In this document: in pieces, positions 1 through 6,033 of the stretch
Layout: the number at the start of each line of letters is the position of its first letter
How positions within the stretch are numbered: position 1 is the stretch's first letter
Source: Deltaproteobacteria bacterium
GTDB lineage: Bacteria; Desulfobacterota; Syntrophia; Syntrophales; UBA2210
Direction: 5' to 3'
Assembly (NCBI GenBank): GCA_011056825.1
Contig: DSBH01000204.1
Span: 1 to 10,500, forward strand
Length of the DNA stretch: 10,500 bases
Translations under genes and position numbers: made by a program
Notes under the pieces: model-generated
Database searches by the model: none
What the model was told of the DNA's origin: nothing
The model's input: only the letters and a program-made list of their open reading frames with translations

Positions 1-147
1 CTCGCGACCTGGGCGCCCAACCTCGTGCTCGGCGCCGCAGGCGCCTGGTTTTTCACCATAACAGCGCATGAACTTCCTCTTCCGGATGTGACCAGACTGA
101 AGTCCGCGACAGTGGCCGTGACGAATGTATGGCGGCGGCGATCGTGA
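1..147 (+). CDS. lptF: LptF, LPS export permease subunit (3' end only)
   Basis: Frame 1 is open from the first base and ends at a TGA at 145-147, giving the last 48 residues of a protein that begins outside the window. A hydrophobic stretch (WAPNLVLGAAGAWFF) is followed by a basic end (VWRRRS), as expected for the last transmembrane helix and cytoplasmic tail of a YjgP/YjgQ permease. The identification rests mainly on position: lptG follows 40 nt downstream on the same strand, and lptF-lptG is the usual order. LptF and LptG form the membrane part of the LptB2FG ABC transporter, which extracts lipopolysaccharide from the inner membrane and passes it to LptC/LptA. Too little is visible to exclude another membrane protein. 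Confidence 0.7.
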   Translation, partial: LATWAPNLVLGAAGAWFFTITAHELPLPDVTRLKSATVAVTNVWRRRS

Positions 148-187
148 AACGAGAAGCAGGGGCGGCGAACGCTTTCGGCAAGGCACA

Positions 188-1294
188 ATGAAAAAACCAT
201 TTGAGACAACTGGACTGACGATTCTCGACCGATATATATTGAAGGAGTTTCTTCTGAACCTTCTTCTGATTCTCGCGTCACTGGTCGTTCTGTTTCTTGT
301 CGTCGATTTTTTTCAGCGGATCAGGATGTTCATAAGCAACAGCGCCACGGTCGGACAGGTGGCCGCCTATTTTTTTTACAGCATGCCCATGATCCTGGTA
401 CAGATGATCCCCGTGAGCGTTCTCCTGTCCTCCCTCATCACGTTCGGAACCTTCTCGAAATACTGTGAGCTGGTGGCGTTGCGAGCTTCCGGCGTGAGCC
501 TGTACAGGGCCGCCCTTCCCCCGCTCCTGTGTGCCCTGGCTATCGCACTGGTAACGTTTCTCATCAGCGAGTTCATCACACCTTACGCCAACCAGCGGGT
601 GAAACATACGAAATACGTGGAAATTCAGAACAGAACGCAGACCGGAACCTTCAAGCATCATGAAATATGGTATCGGGGCGAACCGGGAATATACAATTTC
701 TCCGTTTTCGATCCCCATACCAACATGCTCCGCGGCATCAGGATTAATTATCTTGATGAATCGATGAATCTGGTAAAGAGAATCGACGCGGCCGAAGGCC
801 GCTGGAGAAACGAGACCTGGGTGTTTCACCGGGTCATGATCGCGACGTTTCCCGAAGGCGATTTTCCGCATGTGGAAACAAGAAAATCCATGAAGATCGA
901 CATCCCTGAAAAACCGCAGGACTTTCTCGTCGTTCAGCGGGAACCGGATGAGATGGGATTCGGGGAATTAAAACGGTACATCACCAAGATCCGTTCAGAA
1001 GGCTATGACGCAGGCCGTTACCTGGCCGATCTGCATGGCAAGGCGGCCTTCCCCTTCGTAAGCGTTATTATGGCTGTTCTGGGGTTGTGTTTCGCAGCCC
1101 GTTCAGAACGAAGCGGCGGCATCGCTCAGGGCATCGGAATCGGAATCGCGACGGGTCTGTCATACTGGCTCGTATTCGCATTTACGATGTCACTGGGCCG
1201 CTCCGGCACCCTTCCGCCGGTAATCGGAGCGTGGGCGGCGAATATCCTGTTTCTCGCCGCCTCGATTTTCCTGCTCCGTCGCATCAGGACCTGA
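188..1294 (+). CDS. lptG: LptG, LPS export ABC transporter permease
   Basis: A 368-residue YjgP/YjgQ-family permease, the usual length. Residues about 22-41 form the first membrane helix, and two more lie at about 60-88 and 107-128. The conserved cytoplasmic coupling segment ELVALRASG sits between helices 2 and 3. A periplasmic beta-rich (jellyroll-like) domain spans about 145-270, and three C-terminal helices fill about 300-365, ending in a basic tail (LLRRIRT). With LptF and the ATPase LptB it powers LPS extraction from the inner membrane. The frame is open back to an ATG at 125, but that start overlaps lptF and adds a charged, non-family N-terminus (MYGGGDRETRSR). The ATG at 188 gives the normal MKKPF...LDRYILKEF beginning, with only a weak purine-rich ribosome site before it. 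Expression is probably from an upstream lptF promoter outside the window. Confidence 0.93.
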   Translation: MKKPFETTGLTILDRYILKEFLLNLLLILASLVVLFLVVDFFQRIRMFISNSATVGQVAAYFFYSMPMILVQMIPVSVLLSSLITFGTFSKYCELVALRASGVSLYRAALPPLLCALAIALVTFLISEFITPYANQRVKHTKYVEIQNRTQTGTFKHHEIWYRGEPGIYNFSVFDPHTNMLRGIRINYLDESMNLVKRIDAAEGRWRNETWVFHRVMIATFPEGDFPHVETRKSMKIDIPEKPQDFLVVQREPDEMGFGELKRYITKIRSEGYDAGRYLADLHGKAAFPFVSVIMAVLGLCFAARSERSGGIAQGIGIGIATGLSYWLVFAFTMSLGRSGTLPPVIGAWAANILFLAASIFLLRRIRT

Positions 1295-1326
1295 AGACCT
1301 GCACAACTGACAGGCTGCCTTCAGGT
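1289..1326. terminator. Hairpin between convergent lptG and ahcY
   Basis: ACCTGAAG at 1289-1296 is exactly complementary to CTTCAGGT at 1319-1326. A smaller CCTG/CAGG stem can form inside the loop. Both stop codons lie in the arms: the lptG TGA at 1292-1294 and the ahcY TGA at 1321-1323. The symmetry suits a shared bidirectional stop signal between converging genes. No clear T-tract follows on either strand, so intrinsic termination is not certain. Confidence 0.45.
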
Positions 1327-2580
1327 TCCCATCTTCCAGGAATTCAGGTACGTTTCCTGCTCTTCCGTCAAAACGTCGATGGAAACACCGAGGGCCGCCA
1401 GCTTCAGGCGGGCGATCTCCCGGTCTATTTCCCGGGGCACCGAATACACGATCTTCTCGAGGCCGGCGCCTGACTTAACCAGGTATTCCGCCGAAAGCGC
1501 CTGGTTTGCGAAACTCATATCCATAACGCTCGAAGGATGGCCCTCGGCTGCAGCCAGGTTAATGAGACGTCCTTCGGCAAGCAGGTAAACAGAACGCCCG
1601 TCGGCCAAACGGTATTCATCGATGTGATCCCGAATACGCCCACGGTACTCGGCGATTTCGCGGAGGCCGTCGATATCGAGTTCCACGTTGAAGTGACCGG
1701 AGTTGCTGACGATGGCCCCGTCTTTCATGAGCAGAAAATGTTCCTTGCGAATGACGTTCATGTCGCCCGTGAGGGTACAGAAAAAATCACCGATTTCCGC
1801 CGCCGCCTTGATGGTCATTACCCTGAAGCCGTCCATCACCGCCTCGAGCGCCCTTATGGGATCCACTTCCGTGACGATTACGTTGGCTCCCATACCATGG
1901 GCTCTCATGGCCAGTCCACGGGAACACCAGCCGTAACCGCACACGACGAACACGGATCCCGCAATGAGACGGTTCGTGGCCCGAATAATACCGTCAATGG
2001 TGCTCTGCCCCGTTCCGTAGCGGTTATCGAACAGGTGCTTCGTATCCGCGTCGTTCACCGCGATAAGAGGAAATTGCAAAACGCCTTCGGTCGCCATGGC
2101 CCGCAGCCTGATGACGCCCGTGGTTGTCTCCTCCGTTCCGCCGATGATCGAAGAAACCAGATCGGTCCTGTCGGAATGTATCCGTGACACCAGATCCGCC
2201 CCGTCGTCCATGGTGACATTCGGCTGTATGCCCAGAACCGCGTCGATGTGTTCATAATATGTGTCCCGGTCCTCGCCGCGAACCGCGAATACCGGAATTT
2301 CGCTGTGCTTGACCAGGTAGGCGGCCACGTAATCCTGTGTGCTGAGAGGATTGGAAGCACACAAGGCGACCTCGGCGCCCCCCGCTTTCAGCGTGTCCAT
2401 GAGACTCGCCGTTTCGGTGGTAACGTGCAGACAGGCCCCGAGATGGATCCCTTCGAGAGGCTTTTCCTTTTCAAAGCGGCGCTTGATGCTGTTTAGAACT
2501 GGCATACTTTTATTGGCCCAGTCAACGCTCGATTTCCCTTTATCCGCCAGCCCGATGTCCGCTATATCAAAGTTCATCAT
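1321..2580 (-). CDS. ahcY: S-adenosylhomocysteine hydrolase, short archaeal-like type
   Basis: A 419-residue cytoplasmic enzyme that splits S-adenosylhomocysteine reversibly into adenosine and homocysteine using bound NAD, relieving product inhibition of SAM-dependent methyltransferases. Visible motifs: HVTTETA (52-58), STQDYVAA (80-87), the acidic DDGAD near 125-129, EETTTG (150-155), the catalytic segment with K181, D185 and N186, the NAD-binding loop GYGWCSRG (215-222), NSGHFNVE, and EGHPSSVMDMSFANQAL near the C-terminus. The sequence is of the shorter form found in archaea and some bacteria: RYGTGQST stands where the long form has a conserved Cys, and the long form's C-terminal KPxxYRY tail is absent. 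The ATG lies 1 nt past the metK stop, with a GGGG ribosome site inside the metK end, so the two genes are probably translationally coupled. Archaeal relatives can prefer S-inosylhomocysteine; substrate preference here cannot be read from the sequence. Confidence 0.95.
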   Translation of the reverse strand: MMNFDIADIGLADKGKSSVDWANKSMPVLNSIKRRFEKEKPLEGIHLGACLHVTTETASLMDTLKAGGAEVALCASNPLSTQDYVAAYLVKHSEIPVFAVRGEDRDTYYEHIDAVLGIQPNVTMDDGADLVSRIHSDRTDLVSSIIGGTEETTTGVIRLRAMATEGVLQFPLIAVNDADTKHLFDNRYGTGQSTIDGIIRATNRLIAGSVFVVCGYGWCSRGLAMRAHGMGANVIVTEVDPIRALEAVMDGFRVMTIKAAAEIGDFFCTLTGDMNVIRKEHFLLMKDGAIVSNSGHFNVELDIDGLREIAEYRGRIRDHIDEYRLADGRSVYLLAEGRLINLAAAEGHPSSVMDMSFANQALSAEYLVKSGAGLEKIVYSVPREIDREIARLKLAALGVSIDVLTEEQETYLNSWKMGT

Positions 2581-2581
2581 T

Positions 2582-3754
2582 TTATTTCCCCGCTTCCGTT
2601 TTCAGGACGTCAACCATGTCTGTTTTTTCCCACTCGTAATCATCCATGAAGAGGTTTCTGGCAATCCTGCGATATACCTCTCCGTCAAGAAGACCGAACT
2701 TCTCAATCATTCCGCGGGGCGTGAAATCGAAAACCTGTTCCACGAGTGCCGCAAGTTTTTCATCGGGAATGGTACCCGTTCCGAAGGTATTCACGTAGAC
2801 CGACATGGGCCGCGCGACTCCGATGGCGTAGGCAAGCTGGACCGAAACTTTCGAGGCCAGGCCCGCGGCAACAATGTTCTTGGCCGCGTAGCGGGTCCCG
2901 AAAACCGCGGAGCAATCAACTTTCTCGGGAGTCTTGTTGACGACGGCGCCGCCCCCGATCTGCGCTCCCGGATAAGCGCCGTATAACTGGCAGACAAGCT
3001 TTCGTCCGGTGACACCCGAATCCGCTGCACTGCACGAATGTACAGCCTGCCATTCTCCTGTCGGGTTGAAAAGAAACTCCGTGTCGTTGTCCACCCACTC
3101 TCCCAGGCAGTCAAATGCGATCATCCGGGCCGTTCCTTCGATGCCGTCTCGTTCCGCCACGTGCCGGTAATCGATGGCGTTCGACATGAGCACTTTTGCC
3201 AGGCGTTTGGGTCTGCCCTCGCTGTCGTATTCCACGGTTACCTGCCCCTTGCCGTCCGGCGCGAAAATCGGGTCCTTGCTTGCTTCAAAGGCCCGCATCA
3301 TCTTGTTCGCCAGGACGAATGTGAGAGGCAGAAGTTCCGGCGTTTCATCAGCGGCGAACCCATACATGATGCCCTGGTCACCCGCTCCTATTTCCTTGTA
3401 CTTCCCCAGATCCGAACGGGTTCCTATGTTAATGTCCGGCGACTGGGGAATAATAGCGTTGAAAACGCCCATGGAATGACCGTTGAGACCCAGTGCGGCA
3501 TCAGTGTACCCAAGCGAAAGAATCGTCTGGCGGATCGATTTCTCTATATTCACGTAGATCCGCGTCGAAACTTCGCCGCCGACTATGCAGAATCCCTTTC
3601 CCAGGAATACTTCCAGTCCGCAATGAGGCATGGTATTGATGTCCATGCCGATCTTGCTCTCTTCTTCCAGGATTCTCGCGATAATATGCGCAGCAATTGT
3701 ATCCGCCACAATATCGGGATGTCCTACTTTAACCGCTTCAGATGTTATCAACAT
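2582..3754 (-). CDS. metK: Divergent S-adenosylmethionine synthase
   Basis: A 390-residue member of the bacterial methionine adenosyltransferase family, which makes SAM from methionine and ATP in the cytosol. The length is normal. Aligning by eye to the E. coli enzyme, these family residues are kept: H12 and D14 of the GHPD motif, E48, E61 in GGE, Q104 and D107 in QSPDIN, D126 in GAGDQG, K169, D245, R251-K252 in TGRK, K274, K278 and D280. The Lys that normally follows GHPD is Ile (I15). Other family motifs are also changed: STQH is SNAI (191-194), the GGP stretch before the TGRK loop is AVHSCSAAD (237-245), and VDRSA is VDCSA. The N-terminus is a few residues short of typical. The start overlaps the DUF502 gene by 17 nt and ahcY follows after 1 nt. 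A SAM-synthase role is likely given ahcY, but altered kinetics or substrate is possible. Confidence 0.88.
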   Translation of the reverse strand: MLITSEAVKVGHPDIVADTIAAHIIARILEEESKIGMDINTMPHCGLEVFLGKGFCIVGGEVSTRIYVNIEKSIRQTILSLGYTDAALGLNGHSMGVFNAIIPQSPDINIGTRSDLGKYKEIGAGDQGIMYGFAADETPELLPLTFVLANKMMRAFEASKDPIFAPDGKGQVTVEYDSEGRPKRLAKVLMSNAIDYRHVAERDGIEGTARMIAFDCLGEWVDNDTEFLFNPTGEWQAVHSCSAADSGVTGRKLVCQLYGAYPGAQIGGGAVVNKTPEKVDCSAVFGTRYAAKNIVAAGLASKVSVQLAYAIGVARPMSVYVNTFGTGTIPDEKLAALVEQVFDFTPRGMIEKFGLLDGEVYRRIARNLFMDDYEWEKTDMVDVLKTEAGK

Positions 3755-4388
3755 GAAGTTTCTTATCCTCCTCCAGCAATTTTTTTATTTCCTGCGGTGT
3801 GTATGTCCCGCCTGACACGACCAACGCGAACGCTTCATCGACCGTTATATCAAGATTTATGACATCTTCTTCCGGAACCATCAGAAGGAACCCCGATGTG
3901 GGGTTGGGCGTCGTCGGAACAAACAGATTAATCAGATGCTCCGATGTTTTTTCCTGAAGTTCCCCTTTTGTTGCCCCCGTTACAAAGGCTATGCAGTACA
4001 TCCCCCTGCGGGGATATTCAATAAGCACGACTTTTTTAAAACTGCTGCTGTCGTCACTGAATATGGCGTGGGTAAGCTGTTTCGAGGCCACGTATACCGT
4101 GCGGACGACGGGAATCTTGTTCAGGACTGTTTCGCCCCAGGAAATGATTTTTTTCCCCACGTAGCTCCGTACCAGAAGTCCCACGGCGAATATCAGAATA
4201 ACCAGAATCAGGTAATCGATACCGGGAATATGTATGGAGAACAATTCTTCGAGACGGTATCGTGAAGGAACGATGTTTGTCAGCCCCTCCATCATCCGCA
4301 GCAGAAAGTACAGAATATAGACCGTTACGCCGATCGGAATGATGGCCGCAAGGCCGGTAAGAAAAACGCGTTTTATACTCTTTTTCAT
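3738..4388 (-). CDS. DUF502 family inner-membrane protein
   Basis: A 216-residue protein matching the DUF502 family by its features: a basic N-terminus (MKKSIKRVF), two membrane helices at about 8-32 and 58-75, a short IPVVRTVY segment, and a conserved VPTTPNPTSGFLLMVP motif in the soluble C-terminal part, ending in a charged tail (KKLLEEDKKLH). The biochemical function of this family is not established to my knowledge, so none is assigned. It is the first gene of a three-gene minus-strand operon; its last 17 nt overlap the start of metK. The ATG at 4386-4388 has only a weak ribosome site before it. Co-transcription with metK and ahcY may reflect shared expression rather than shared function. 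Confidence 0.88.
   Translation of the reverse strand: MKKSIKRVFLTGLAAIIPIGVTVYILYFLLRMMEGLTNIVPSRYRLEELFSIHIPGIDYLILVILIFAVGLLVRSYVGKKIISWGETVLNKIPVVRTVYVASKQLTHAIFSDDSSSFKKVVLIEYPRRGMYCIAFVTGATKGELQEKTSEHLINLFVPTTPNPTSGFLLMVPEEDVINLDITVDEAFALVVSGGTYTPQEIKKLLEEDKKLHVDNI
3767..3774 (-). promoter_or_regulatory. Ribosome binding site for metK
   Basis: The minus strand reads GGAGGAGG here, 12 nt before the metK ATG at 3754-3752. The site lies inside the end of the DUF502 coding region. The spacing is longer than ideal, but no in-frame ATG, GTG or TTG lies nearer to it, so it supports the chosen start. Because these bases also encode Glu-Glu in DUF502, part of the match could be coincidence. Confidence 0.55.
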
Positions 4389-4437
4389 CCATCACGTTCC
4401 ATGGCCGTAAAATGGAAATACCCATCTGAGAAAGGCC

Positions 4438-4466
4438 TACATACCAAAGTCACAACCCTTTTTCAA
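4438..4466 (-). promoter_or_regulatory. Possible promoter for DUF502-metK-ahcY
   Basis: On the minus strand, TTGAAA (4461-4466) is followed after 17 nt by TATGTA (4438-4443), which is preceded by TGG and so has an extended -10 form. It lies downstream of the panD terminator and about 50 nt before the DUF502 start. The -10 is weak. The predicted leader is only about 40 nt, too short for known SAM or SAH riboswitches. Confidence 0.4.
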
Positions 4467-4471
4467 CAGAC

Positions 4472-4506
4472 AAAAACGGGGCAAACACCTTCGTTCACCC
4501 CGTTTT
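4472..4506 (-). terminator. Intrinsic terminator after panD
   Basis: A 14-bp stem forms between 4473-4486 and 4493-4506, including two G-T wobbles, with a 6-nt loop. The core is AAAACGGGG/CCCCGTTTT. On the minus strand it is followed by one more T and then TGTC. It lies about 30 nt past the panD stop and ends the panCD transcript before the DUF502 operon. The near-symmetric A/T flanks might allow some function in the other direction. Confidence 0.75.
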
Positions 4507-4537
4507 CCTCGTTCGGGTTCTTCAGTTGTTATTTCGC

Positions 4538-4888
4538 TTACCGTCGAATGCGATTGTTTTCATCGAGCAGGAAACACTTGACTTTCCAGTTTTTCGCTTC
4601 CTCGCCATCCACCATGACATAGTCGGCAATTATGACCAGGTCCCCCTTGTGGGCCTTGCGTGCCGCCGCGCCGTTCAGGCATATGATGCCGGATCCCCTT
4701 TTGCCTTTGATCACGTAAGTCGAAAAACGCTCCCCGTTCGTGACATTGTAAATGTCGACCTTTTCGTAAGGGAGAATGTCGGCGGCATCCATCAGGTCTT
4801 CGTCGATGGTGATGCTCCCCTCGTAATGAAGTTGCGCGTCCGTAACCGTCGCCCTGTGCAACTTGGACTTGAGCATGATTCTTTGCAT
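4538..4888 (-). CDS. panD: Aspartate 1-decarboxylase proenzyme PanD
   Basis: A 116-residue pyruvoyl enzyme that converts L-aspartate to beta-alanine for pantothenate synthesis. The proenzyme self-cleaves between Gly24 and Ser25 (HYEGS at 21-25), and Ser25 becomes the pyruvoyl group. K9, H11, R54, T57 and Y58 match E. coli active-site or processing positions exactly, and LNGAAAR (71-77) is the conserved substrate loop. The frame stays open upstream to 5032, but that extension runs through panC. The ATG at 4886-4888 puts the cleavage serine at residue 25, as in the family, and has a good ribosome site 7 nt upstream. It begins 14 nt after the panC stop, so the two genes form an operon. Length and motifs are intact. 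The maturation factor PanZ is not seen here. Confidence 0.96.
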   Translation of the reverse strand: MQRIMLKSKLHRATVTDAQLHYEGSITIDEDLMDAADILPYEKVDIYNVTNGERFSTYVIKGKRGSGIICLNGAAARKAHKGDLVIIADYVMVDGEEAKNWKVKCFLLDENNRIRR

Positions 4889-4895
4889 GGCTTTT

Positions 4896-4903
4896 CCCAC
4901 CTT
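4896..4903 (-). promoter_or_regulatory. Ribosome binding site for panD
   Basis: The minus strand reads AAGGTGGG here, 7 nt before the ATG at 4888, and overlaps the last base of the panC TAA stop. It decides the panD start against the longer open frame that runs back into panC. Confidence 0.8.
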
Positions 4904-5763
4904 TATGGAATAATAAGCGGTTCGCCGAAGACGTGATTGTCGATCAGCCGCGGGAGTCCCACCCGCACCGCCAGAGCGATAACGGATTCGCGTTCCAGCG
5001 TTTCCACGTCTTCCAGCGTTTCCGCATCGCAAATCTTCACATAGTCGATGTCCGTTCCCTCGTGTGACTCGATGTATTCACGCACCGCCCGGATTATCAC
5101 GGATGCCCCGCGTTCTCCGTCGTCATAGAGCTTTTTGGCGATTTTCAGCCCCCTGCTGAGGCTCAGCGCCGCCTCACGTTCTTCCTGTTTCAAATAAGCA
5201 TTGCGTGAACTCATGGCAATTCCGTCGGATTCCCTTGTTATATCCACGCCAACGATTTCCATGTCCATGTTGAGATCGGCCGTCATGCGGCGTATTGTAA
5301 CCAGTTGCTGATAGTCTTTTTTTCCGAAGACCGCTGTGTGGGGCTTGACGATATTGAAGAGTTTCGTGCAGACCGTGGCTACTCCCCTGAAATGAACGGG
5401 CCGCGACATACCGCAGAGGTTCCGGGTCACTTCCTCGACCGTCACGTATGTCTGATAGCCAGGTGGATACATATCGTCCACCGAAGGATAGAAAATTATA
5501 TCGACTCCTTCCTGTTTCGCGAGTGCTTCATCACGTTCGAAATCCCGGGGATATTTTTCGTAATCTTCGCCGGGCCCGAACTGCGTCGGGTTAACAAAAA
5601 TACTGACCACCAGTTCGTCGGCCAGTTTTTTCGCTTCCCGCATGAGGTTCAGGTGGCCTTCATGGAGATATCCCATTGTGGGAACAAAGGCGATTCGCCG
5701 CCCCTCTTGACGGATTGACTCAGCCCGAAGCTGCATTTCTCTGCAATTCCGAATGATATCCAT
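4903..5763 (-). CDS. panC: Pantothenate synthetase (pantoate-beta-alanine ligase) PanC
   Basis: A 286-residue cytoplasmic enzyme that condenses pantoate with beta-alanine at the cost of ATP to AMP and pyrophosphate, the last step of vitamin B5 synthesis. It has the nucleotidyltransferase HIGH-type motif (PTMGYLHEGHL, 28-38, with H34 and H37), FVNPTQFGPGEDYEKYPR (56-73), FGKKDYQQL (146-154) and the KMSKS-like MSSRN (184-188). All are standard, and the length is normal. The ATG at 5761-5763 is preceded by an AAAGGG ribosome site. PanD, which supplies its beta-alanine, follows 14 nt downstream. The gene has its own promoter and leader, with an intrinsic terminator only about 20 nt upstream of the start codon, so its expression probably depends on read-through. 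Confidence 0.97.
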   Translation of the reverse strand: MDIIRNCREMQLRAESIRQEGRRIAFVPTMGYLHEGHLNLMREAKKLADELVVSIFVNPTQFGPGEDYEKYPRDFERDEALAKQEGVDIIFYPSVDDMYPPGYQTYVTVEEVTRNLCGMSRPVHFRGVATVCTKLFNIVKPHTAVFGKKDYQQLVTIRRMTADLNMDMEIVGVDITRESDGIAMSSRNAYLKQEEREAALSLSRGLKIAKKLYDDGERGASVIIRAVREYIESHEGTDIDYVKICDAETLEDVETLERESVIALAVRVGLPRLIDNHVFGEPLIIP

Positions 5764-5781
5764 GTTTTCCCTTTTCAGCCG

Positions 5782-5814
5782 AAAAAAAAGCCTCCCCCGA
5801 ATAATCGAGAAGGC
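5782..5814 (-). terminator. Intrinsic terminator in the panC leader (attenuator)
   Basis: On the minus strand, GCCTTCTC (5807-5814) pairs with GGGGAGGC (5790-5797), an 8-bp stem including two G-T wobbles, with a 9-nt loop. It is followed directly by eight T residues (5782-5789). This is a clear intrinsic terminator located between the promoter at 5890-5918 and the panC start at 5763. It could also catch any read-through from ksgA. Confidence 0.8.
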
Positions 5815-5882
5815 CGCATCTTTCCCATGGAACGATCATTGATTCATTCCGTCCCAGTCCTTCTCGCGGATCCAGGCGGTTT
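5782..5882 (-). ncRNA. Structured panC 5' leader, candidate riboswitch or attenuator
   Basis: A leader of about 100 nt predicted from the promoter at 5890-5918. CGAGAAGG at 5859-5866 is perfectly complementary to CCTTCTCG at 5806-5813, which overlaps seven bases of the terminator 5' arm, so the two pairings exclude each other. Within the longer hairpin a second 7-bp stem forms, TGGGACG (5850-5856) with CGTTCCA (5828-5834), including one G-T. These are the marks of a ligand- or protein-controlled leader. A 'pan' RNA motif has been described upstream of panB/C/D genes in Firmicutes, Chloroflexi and Deltaproteobacteria. Whether this leader belongs to it could not be verified, as I cannot match its consensus from memory. 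Confidence 0.55.
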
Positions 5883-5889
5883 GAGCCGC

Positions 5890-5918
5890 TGGTTAGCAAA
5901 CGGACGGCCCCTTGTCAA
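5890..5918 (-). promoter_or_regulatory. Promoter of the panCD operon
   Basis: On the minus strand there is a perfect TTGACA -35 (5913-5918), a 17-nt spacer and TAACCA (5890-5895), preceded by TGC to give an extended -10. Transcription should start near 5881-5884. An A/T-rich run (ATAAAAAATC) lies just upstream of the -35. This is the best sigma-70-type promoter in the window along with that of gcvT. Confidence 0.7.
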
Positions 5919-5935
5919 GATTTTTTATGACCGGG

Positions 5936-5949
5936 ATCGATTAATCGAT
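5936..5949. repeat. 14-bp perfect palindrome upstream of the panCD promoter
   Basis: ATCGATTAATCGAT is a perfect palindrome ending 17 nt upstream of the -35 element. Such a site can be an operator or activator site for a dimeric regulator, but short AT-rich palindromes also occur by chance. The rest of 5950-6033, between it and the ksgA stop, shows no gene and no clear terminator. Confidence 0.4.
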
Positions 5950-6033
5950 ACGCGGCGGAAACGAGCCGGCATTAACGCGTGAAGTGGAACAGCTGATCGG
6001 CAATGTCATCACCGTTCATACCGTGACGACAAG

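Noticed and set aside
125..187. Upstream in-frame start for lptG at 125
   Set aside because: It would overlap lptF and add 21 charged residues not seen in the family; the ATG at 188 gives the normal N-terminus.
1537..2187. A 216-codon plus-strand open frame opposite ahcY
   Set aside because: It lies wholly within ahcY on the other strand, with no recognisable domain or ribosome site.
3038..3862. A 274-codon plus-strand open frame opposite metK and the end of the DUF502 gene
   Set aside because: It is antisense to well-supported genes, resembles no family, and has odd residue composition; it is an antisense shadow of GC-biased codons.
4389..4437. SAM or SAH riboswitch before the metK operon
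   Set aside because: The leader after the predicted promoter is only about 40 nt and shows no conserved riboswitch core.
4889..5032. N-terminal extension of panD up to 5032
   Set aside because: The extension reads through the end of panC in another frame; the ATG at 4888 places the self-cleavage serine at residue 25 and has a good ribosome site.
5782..5842. Possible leader peptide in the panC leader (ATG AAT CAA TGA, with a following overlapping ATG ATC GTT frame)
   Set aside because: No convincing ribosome site, no run of regulatory codons, and the longer frame runs through the terminator into panC; a peptide-controlled attenuator is not supported.
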